DNA of 64,000 nucleotides from Paracoccus sp. N5 (GTDB lineage Bacteria; Pseudomonadota; Alphaproteobacteria; Rhodobacterales; Rhodobacteraceae), in NCBI RefSeq assembly GCF_000371965.1, contig NZ_AQUO01000002.1, positions 326,001 through 390,000 of the forward strand, read 5' to 3'. This document shows positions 59,037 through 64,000 of this stretch, in pieces; the first letter of the stretch is position 1, and each line of letters begins with the position of its first letter. Both the position numbers and the translations under genes were made by a program. The notes under the pieces were generated by a model that saw nothing but the letters and a program-made list of their open reading frames with translations, did no database searches and was not told the origin of the DNA.

Positions 59037-60137
59037 ATGCTGTGGATGCTGCGGGTGATGCTGGTCTTGGCTCCGGGACTGGCCTTGGCGCAGGACCTGC
59101 GCCCGGCCGAGACGCCTCCGGCCGATTTCTTTGCCCGGCAATATATCGACAGCAAGGGCTGCGTCTTCCTGCGGGGCGACGATGGCGGCTGGCAGGCGCG
59201 CGTCTCGCGCGATGGCACGCCGATCTGCGGCTATCCGCCGACGCTGTCCGCGCGGGGGCTGGACGGCAAGCCCCGGCTGCGGGCGCTGGACCCCGATGCC
59301 GGGCGCAGCCGGGCCGAGCTGCTGTCCGAGGCGCTGTCGCAAACCGTGCTGACCAATCTGCGCCCCGGCGAGCTTGCGGGTGATCCGCAGCCGATGGAAA
59401 AACTGCCCGACCTGGGGCCCGAGCCCTCGCCTTCCGGCCCGGCCGATGCGTTGCAGGCCGTGGTCGCGGCCGCACCGGCGCTGCGCCAGGAAATGGGCGG
59501 CGGGCTGAAGCCGAACCTGCGGCTCTGCCAATTGCTGGGCTATGACGGCCAGCCCGGCGCGGCGGGACTGGGCAGCGATCCGTCGCAAGGCTATTGCGGC
59601 TCGTTGCCGCCGGCGGATCTGTCGCGGCTGAGCTTTGCGCGCCCGATCGGCAGCAGTGCCGGCGACACGCCCGCCGCGGAGGACAAGACCGCGGATGCGA
59701 AGCCCGCTGCCCCGGGCGCAAAGCCGGCGGCCGAGAAAGCCGCGGCGGCGGAAAGGATCGCTACCGTCCCATCGAACCCGAGGACGCCGCGCGCGGCAAA
59801 ACCCGCCGCCGGACCTGTTGCCGTGGCCGGCAAGCGGGCGGCGGCCAACCCCCAGGGGCCGGCCGCGAAACCCGGCAAAGCCGCTGCGCCCGTGGTCGGC
59901 ACGATCCCGGCCGGCGCCCGCTATGTGCAGCTTGGCACCTTCGCCGATCCCGGCAATGCGGATCGGGCGGTGCAGCGCGTGGCGGGCCTGGGCTATCCGG
60001 TCCTGCGCGGCAAGGACCGCGTGAACGGGCGCGAGGTGCAATTCATCATGGCCGGCCCCTTCGACGACCGCGAGGGCATCGTGCGCGCGCTGAACGCCAT
60101 CCGCCGCGCCGGCTATCGCGATGCCTTCCCGCGCTGA
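59037..60137 (+). CDS. Exported SPOR-domain protein
   Basis: The 366-residue product has a signal peptide (MLWMLRVMLVLAPGLALAQD) and a conserved N-terminal domain with cysteines (SKGCVFLRGDDGGWQARVSRD, ICGYPPTLSARGL). A middle with NLRLCQLLGYDGQPG follows, then a long Ala/Lys/Pro-rich linker (about 205-285) and a C-terminal SPOR domain (about 290-366; ARYVQLGTFADPGNADRAV). SPOR domains bind denuded septal peptidoglycan, so a periplasmic role at the division site or cell wall is likely. It appears to be a single gene and converges on the next one. Confidence 0.85.
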   Translation: MLWMLRVMLVLAPGLALAQDLRPAETPPADFFARQYIDSKGCVFLRGDDGGWQARVSRDGTPICGYPPTLSARGLDGKPRLRALDPDAGRSRAELLSEALSQTVLTNLRPGELAGDPQPMEKLPDLGPEPSPSGPADALQAVVAAAPALRQEMGGGLKPNLRLCQLLGYDGQPGAAGLGSDPSQGYCGSLPPADLSRLSFARPIGSSAGDTPAAEDKTADAKPAAPGAKPAAEKAAAAERIATVPSNPRTPRAAKPAAGPVAVAGKRAAANPQGPAAKPGKAAAPVVGTIPAGARYVQLGTFADPGNADRAVQRVAGLGYPVLRGKDRVNGREVQFIMAGPFDDREGIVRALNAIRRAGYRDAFPR

Positions 60138-60141
60138 GCCG

Positions 60142-61161
60142 TCATTGGTCGCAGATCTCTTGCAGGGCGATCCATTCGCGGTCGCTCAGCACCGGCTTCG
60201 GGATCGCGGTGCGGAACGGATCGGCCTCGATCAGCCCCAGCACCGCCTCGCCGGTCGGGTCCAGCGACCGGGCATAGGGCTCGCTGGAAATGCCGGCGCG
60301 GGTGAAATAGGCCAGCAATTGCTCGTCGTCGGGACGCGGCACGGCATCGGCCAGCAGCTTCTCGCCATAGCCCGACAGCGCCTTGCCCGGCAGCGTGCCG
60401 GCGGTCAGCAGGTGGAAGGTGGCGCGCGGCCCGGCATAGCGCAGCGCCGCCAGCATCGGATCGTCGGACACCGCCGCCGCCTGGGCGGCGAGGATATGGC
60501 CGGCGGCGACCTCGGGCGACAGCTGGCCCTCGATCAGGTCTTCGCCGATCACCGTGATCGGTCCGGGCAGGCGCAGGGCGCCGCGCAGCGTGGCAGGGAC
60601 CACGGCGATCTCGGCCTCCGGGCCGATCAGCCGCGTCGCCAGCTTCTGGCGCACCATGTCCCCGGCCGGGCGCGAGCAGGGGCTGCCGGTGGTCTTGGCG
60701 ATCTCGGCCAGGATCAGCCTCCCGATCTCGGCGCGCTGCGCCGGGGGCGCGATGTCGGCGGCGTGGCGCACCAGCGCCGGTGGCACCCAGAACAGGGCCA
60801 GGACCGCCATCACCGCCGCCGCGCCCAGCATCAGCCCGCCGCGCAAGCGGCCGGGATGCGGCTTGCTGGCCTCGATGGCGCGATGCACCTTCGAGATGGC
60901 CGAGATCATCAGCTCGTCCTCGATCTCCAGCTCCTCGCCGGCCTCGGGCCCGCCGGGCGCATAACGCGCCGGCATCTTACCGGGGTTCAGCCGGGTCACC
61001 GCCGGCAGCGACCAATGCGTCAGCGGCACCTCGGACCGCGGATCGGTCAGCACCAGCGTCGCGTCGCCGAACGAGACGATGACATCGCGCAATTGCGCCT
61101 TGGGCGTCTCGCGCCAGATGCCGGCGGCCTCGAGCCGTTGATATTGGTTCAGCGCTGTCAT
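60142..61161 (-). CDS. Conserved single-span membrane protein of unknown function
   Basis: The 339-residue protein has a cytoplasmic N-terminal domain (about 1-105; WRETPKAQLRDVIVSFGDATLV, THWSLPAVTRLNPGKMPARY) and one transmembrane helix (about 108-128, GGLMLGAAAVMAVLALFWV). The large extracytoplasmic part contains GSPCSRPAGDMVRQKLATRL, GEDLIEGQLSPEVAAGHILA and YFTRAGISSEPYARSLD. The Glu-x-x-x-His pattern of the last-but-one region loosely recalls membrane peptidases, but no HExxH zinc motif is present. I know similar hypothetical proteins in Rhodobacterales. The next 219 bp, to rpoH, hold nothing I can assign. Confidence 0.78.
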   Translation of the reverse strand: MTALNQYQRLEAAGIWRETPKAQLRDVIVSFGDATLVLTDPRSEVPLTHWSLPAVTRLNPGKMPARYAPGGPEAGEELEIEDELMISAISKVHRAIEASKPHPGRLRGGLMLGAAAVMAVLALFWVPPALVRHAADIAPPAQRAEIGRLILAEIAKTTGSPCSRPAGDMVRQKLATRLIGPEAEIAVVPATLRGALRLPGPITVIGEDLIEGQLSPEVAAGHILAAQAAAVSDDPMLAALRYAGPRATFHLLTAGTLPGKALSGYGEKLLADAVPRPDDEQLLAYFTRAGISSEPYARSLDPTGEAVLGLIEADPFRTAIPKPVLSDREWIALQEICDQ

Positions 61162-61380
61162 TCCTGCGCCATCGGCCTCCGCTGCCCTGTCCCGACCATA
61201 AGCCAAGCCCGGCGCCGGTCAACGGCCCCGCTTTTCAAGGAAATTCCCGCCCGGCGCCAGAGGGGGAAATGCGCGGAAGGGCCGAAGCCGGCTTGCGACG
61301 GAAACCACCCCGCCTTTCCCCGCCTGGCAAGGCTGGCCTGGCGGTCCGCGCCGGGGCGCGGCGCAGCCCCGAGCTCCGCG

Positions 61381-62286
61381 TCAGAGCGCGGAAGGCACCG
61401 CCATGCCCCGCTCGCGCGCCAGTTCGCGGATGCGATTTTGCAGCTTTTCGAAAGCCCGCACCTCGATCTGGCGGATCCGCTCGCGCGAGACGTCGTAGCG
61501 CGTCGACAGATCCTCGAGCGTCATCGGGTCGTCGCGCAGGCGCCGCTCCATCAGGATGTCCTTCTCGCGGTCGTTCAGCACGTCCATGGCGGCGATCAGC
61601 ATCTCGCGCCGCGCCGACATCTCGTCGGCCTCGGCAAAGGCCTCGGCCTGGTTGGCGCTGTCATCCTCGAGCCAGTCCTGCCATTGCGCCGTCGATTCGC
61701 CATCGCCCGAACCCACCGTCGCGTTCAGCGAGGCGTCGCCCCCCGACAGCCGGCGGTTCATGTCGATGACTTCCTGTTCCGACACGTTCAGGTCATGCGC
61801 GATCTGGGCGACGTTTTCCGGCCGCAGGTCGCCCTCTTCCAGCGCGCCCAGCTTGGACTTGGCCTTGCGCAGGTTGAAGAACAGCTTCTTCTGCGCGCTC
61901 GTCGTGCCCATCTTTACCAGCGACCAGGACCGCAAGATATATTCCTGGATCGAGGCACGGATCCACCACATCGCGTAAGTGGCCAGCCGGAAACCCTTTT
62001 CCGGGTCGAAGCGCTTGACCGCCTGCATCAGGCCGACATTCGCCTCGGAGATCACCTCGGCCTGGGGCAGGCCATAGCCGCGGTAGCCCATGGCGATCTT
62101 GGCGGCCAGCCGCAGGTGCGAGGTGACCAGCTTCTGCGCCGCCTCGGGATCCTCGTGATCCGTCCAGCGCTTGGCCAGCATGTATTCCTCCTCCGGCTCC
62201 AGCAGGGGAAACTTCCGGATCTCCTGCAGGTAGCGGTTCAGGCCCTGTTCGGGGCTGGGTGCCGGAAGTTGGGTATAGTTCGCCAT
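61381..62286 (-). CDS. rpoH: RNA polymerase sigma-32 factor RpoH
   Basis: RpoH directs RNA polymerase to heat-shock promoters. The 301-residue protein has sigma region 2 (VTSHLRLAAKIAMGYRGYGL, ISEANVGLMQAVKRFDPEKG, ATYAMWWIRASIQEYILRSW), the RpoH box QKKLFFNLR near residue 132, and region 4 (MTLEDLSTRYDVSRERIRQI). Rhodobacterales often have two rpoH genes; this one resembles the housekeeping heat-shock type, but assignment to RpoHI or RpoHII would need a tree. It lies 65 bp downstream of the RluD-type gene on the same strand. Confidence 0.94.
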   Translation of the reverse strand: MANYTQLPAPSPEQGLNRYLQEIRKFPLLEPEEEYMLAKRWTDHEDPEAAQKLVTSHLRLAAKIAMGYRGYGLPQAEVISEANVGLMQAVKRFDPEKGFRLATYAMWWIRASIQEYILRSWSLVKMGTTSAQKKLFFNLRKAKSKLGALEEGDLRPENVAQIAHDLNVSEQEVIDMNRRLSGGDASLNATVGSGDGESTAQWQDWLEDDSANQAEAFAEADEMSARREMLIAAMDVLNDREKDILMERRLRDDPMTLEDLSTRYDVSRERIRQIEVRAFEKLQNRIRELARERGMAVPSAL

Positions 62287-62351
62287 CTGAAATTCCCTGT
62301 CCCGCGCGGTCGCGGGCCTTTGTGAACGCTATCATGCCGGGGCGGGTTCCG

Positions 62352-63377
62352 TCACGCGGTCCGCCCGCGCAGTTTTTCCAGAAGGCCGGCCATGTCGGGC
62401 GGCACCGGGCTGGAGAAGGCCAGCGATTCGCCGCTGACCGGATGGTCGAAGCCCAGCTCGGCGGCATGCAGCGCCTGGCGGGGAAAGGCCGCGACGGCCG
62501 CGGCAAGGTCGGGCCCGAGCGCCCGGGCCGAGGCGCGTCTTGCACCACCATAGACCGGATCGCCCACCAGCCCCAGCCCGGCATGCGCCATATGCACGCG
62601 GATTTGATGGGTGCGGCCGGTTTCCAGCCGGCATTCTACCAGCATCACCGCCGGCGGCGTGCCGAAGGCCTCGATCAGCCGCGCCCGCGTCACCGCATGG
62701 CGGCCGTTCTGGAAGCTGACCGCCTGGCGCTGCCGGTCGGTCGGGTGCCGGCCCAGCAGCGTGGTGATGCGCAACACGCCGCCCGGCTCGAAAGCGATGC
62801 CGGGCAGGCCGCGCAGCCGCGCATCGGCCGGGTCGATCGCGCCATGCGCCAGCGCCAGATAGCGCCGATGCGCCGAATGGTCGGCGAATTGCCGCGCCAG
62901 GCCCTGATGCGCGCGGTCGGTCTTGGCCACGACCAGAAGGCCCGAGGTCTCCTTGTCGATGCGGTGCACGATCCCGGGCCGCGCCGCGCCGCCGATGCCC
63001 GACAGGCTGTCGGCGCAATGGTGCAGCAGCGCATTGACCAGCGTGCCCGAGGGGCTGCCCGGTGCCGGATGCACCACCATGCCCGCGGGCTTGTCCACGA
63101 CGATCAGTTCCTCGTCCTCATAGGCGATGCTCAGCGGAATCGCCTCGGGCAGCGCGTCCAGCGGCTCGGGGGTGCCGATCTCGACGCGGTAGTTGCCGGT
63201 CTCGGCCCGGGCCTTGCCGTCCGTCACCGGCCCCGAAGGGCCGCGCACCGCGCCCTCGGCGATCAGTTTCGTCAGGCGCGAGCGCGACAGCGCCGCCTGC
63301 TCTGGCGCGCAAAGCGCAAGCGCCTTATCAAGCCGGTCGGAAAGACCTTCGGGAATGGTGATGAGGATTTCGGCCAT
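62352..63377 (-). CDS. rluD: RluA-family (RluD-type) 23S rRNA pseudouridine synthase
   Basis: The 341-residue enzyme isomerises uridines of 23S rRNA (helix 69 in RluD) to pseudouridine. It has an N-terminal S4-like domain (RLDKALALCAPEQAALSRSR), then the catalytic domain with ELIVVDKPAGMVVHPAPG and the active-site Asp in GIVHRIDKETSGLLVVAKT, and RTHQIRVHMAHAGLGLVGDP. The start codon overlaps, on the other strand, the start of the DUF6476-like gene. Choice of RluD over RluC rests on the overall pattern. Confidence 0.9.
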   Translation of the reverse strand: MAEILITIPEGLSDRLDKALALCAPEQAALSRSRLTKLIAEGAVRGPSGPVTDGKARAETGNYRVEIGTPEPLDALPEAIPLSIAYEDEELIVVDKPAGMVVHPAPGSPSGTLVNALLHHCADSLSGIGGAARPGIVHRIDKETSGLLVVAKTDRAHQGLARQFADHSAHRRYLALAHGAIDPADARLRGLPGIAFEPGGVLRITTLLGRHPTDRQRQAVSFQNGRHAVTRARLIEAFGTPPAVMLVECRLETGRTHQIRVHMAHAGLGLVGDPVYGGARRASARALGPDLAAAVAAFPRQALHAAELGFDHPVSGESLAFSSPVPPDMAGLLEKLRGRTA

Positions 63378-63681
63378 GGCGCGGGATGATAGGGCGGATG
63401 CGGGGCCAGAGGAAGCGCTGCCGATGCTGCGCTGGCTGCGCCTGCTGGTGACCTCGCTGGCGGTGGTGATGGGGCTCGGCGTGCTGGTGATCGCGGCACT
63501 GCTGTGGCTGCGCCTGTCCGAGGCGCCGCTGCCGGAACTGCCCGAAAGCGTCGCCCTGCCGGAAGGCGCCAGGCCCGCCGCCGTCACCTTCGCCCGCGAC
63601 TGGCTGGTCGTGGTCACCGAAACCGGCGAGGTGCTGCTTTACGACCGCCAGGGCAAGCTGCGCGAGCGGCTTCAGCCCTGA
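63376..63681 (+). CDS. DUF6476-like small membrane protein
   Basis: The 101-residue protein has one transmembrane helix (about 20-48, WLRLLVTSLAVVMGLGVLVI) and a small C-terminal domain, probably periplasmic (LPEGARPAAVTFARDWLVVV, EVLLYDRQGKLRERL). Such proteins are common in Rhodobacterales beside rluD. ATG 63376 overlaps the rluD start codon on the opposite strand; ATG 63424 (MLRWLRLLV) is an alternative start. Its 3' end overlaps the convergent ubiK by 10 bp. Function is unknown. Confidence 0.78.
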   Translation: MARDDRADAGPEEALPMLRWLRLLVTSLAVVMGLGVLVIAALLWLRLSEAPLPELPESVALPEGARPAAVTFARDWLVVVTETGEVLLYDRQGKLRERLQP

Positions 63682-63914
63682 GCCTTCAGCGCCTCGATCT
63701 CGGCGCGCAGCTCGGCGTTTTCGGCCCGGGCCTTGATCGCCATCTCGCGCACCGCCTCGAATTCCTCGCGGGTGACGAAGTCGCGGTCGGCCAGCCAGCG
63801 GTCGATCCAGCCGTTGAAGGCGGTCTGGGCCTCGTCCTTGGCGCCCTGGGCCACGCCCATGGCATTGGTCATCAATTTCGAGAGATCGTCGAAGAAGCGG
63901 TTGTTGGCGGTCAT
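63672..63914 (-). CDS. ubiK: Ubiquinone biosynthesis accessory factor UbiK (BMFP domain)
   Basis: The 80-residue protein matches the UbiK/BMFP (YqiC) family: NRFFDDLSKLMTNAMGVAQG at the N-terminus, which forms an amphipathic membrane-fusing helix, FVTREEFEAVREMAIKARAE, and a C-terminal coiled coil (NAELRAEIEALKAQ). UbiK binds UbiJ and supports aerobic ubiquinone synthesis in a lipid-linked metabolon; in alphaproteobacteria the role is less well studied. The first gene of the next unit lies beyond the window; 63915-64000 shows only its upstream DNA. Confidence 0.88.
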   Translation of the reverse strand: MTANNRFFDDLSKLMTNAMGVAQGAKDEAQTAFNGWIDRWLADRDFVTREEFEAVREMAIKARAENAELRAEIEALKAQG

Positions 63915-64000
63915 GGCGGGCCTTTCGATTCCATGTTGTCCCCTATATGGCCCCGGGGGCGCGGCTGTTCAATCGGTTGACACCCGCCGCCCCCCGCGTA

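Overview
This 64 kb window is high-GC chromosomal DNA from an alphaproteobacterium of the Rhodobacterales, almost certainly a Paracoccus close to, but not identical with, P. denitrificans or P. pantotrophus. The main evidence is a complete 14-subunit complex I (nuo/nqo) operon in the Paracoccus gene order. Its subunit lengths match those I recall for P. denitrificans, and the same kind of extra unidentified reading frames lie between the subunits. A GTTC-N7-GTTC (alphaproteobacterial LexA) box stands in front of uvrA. No rRNA, tRNA, CRISPR array, intact IS element or prophage was seen.

Layout. 1-2.7 kb: the 3' end of a respiratory nitrate reductase operon (narJ, narI, a parvulin-type prolyl isomerase and a DUF2478 protein). 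2.7-4.9 kb: an NO-stress unit in which an Rrf2/NsrR-type regulator is divergent from flavohaemoglobin hmp plus a histidine-rich four-helix membrane protein, with two dyads between them. 4.9-6.1 kb: small DUF488, DUF2945 and CsaA genes. 6.1-9.4 kb: a gene graveyard holding a frameshifted TonB-dependent siderophore receptor and shredded macA/macB-like exporter genes. 9.4-13 kb: a one-carbon/betaine cluster (unusual FolD-like protein, BCCT transporter, GbdR/GlxA-type AraC regulator). 13.3-16.9 kb: a hydantoin-racemase-like gene with its first catalytic Cys missing, an NCS1 permease and a divergent GntR regulator. 17-20 kb: acnB. 20-25.8 kb: a 53-residue protein, a lipoprotein, moaA, a GFA-family protein and SOS-controlled uvrA.

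26.2-44.5 kb is the nuoA-N operon with eight interspersed accessory genes: a hotdog thioesterase, an HhH membrane protein, DUF5337, a DUF5333-like exported protein, a second exported protein, a lipoprotein, a 60-residue protein and a CMD/AhpD-like protein. It is followed without a gap by birA, coaX and rnj, then trmB and aroA. 50-54.4 kb holds prpE and the fused malic enzyme maeB, both on the minus strand, with TTTGCAAA palindromes between them that suggest ScfR/PccR-type short-chain acyl-CoA control. 54.5-59 kb is a tightly coupled nucleoside salvage operon (cdd-deoA-deoB-add-upp) in which every junction is a 4-bp stop/start overlap. The window ends with a SPOR protein, a conserved membrane protein, rpoH, an RluD-type pseudouridine synthase, a DUF6476-like protein and ubiK.

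Together the window is mostly core respiratory and central metabolism, with one decayed accessory locus. The most novel-looking items are the FolD-like and racemase-like enzymes with substituted catalytic residues, the poly-His membrane partner of Hmp, the undercharacterised accessory genes in the complex I operon, and an extragenic hairpin repeat present in two copies.
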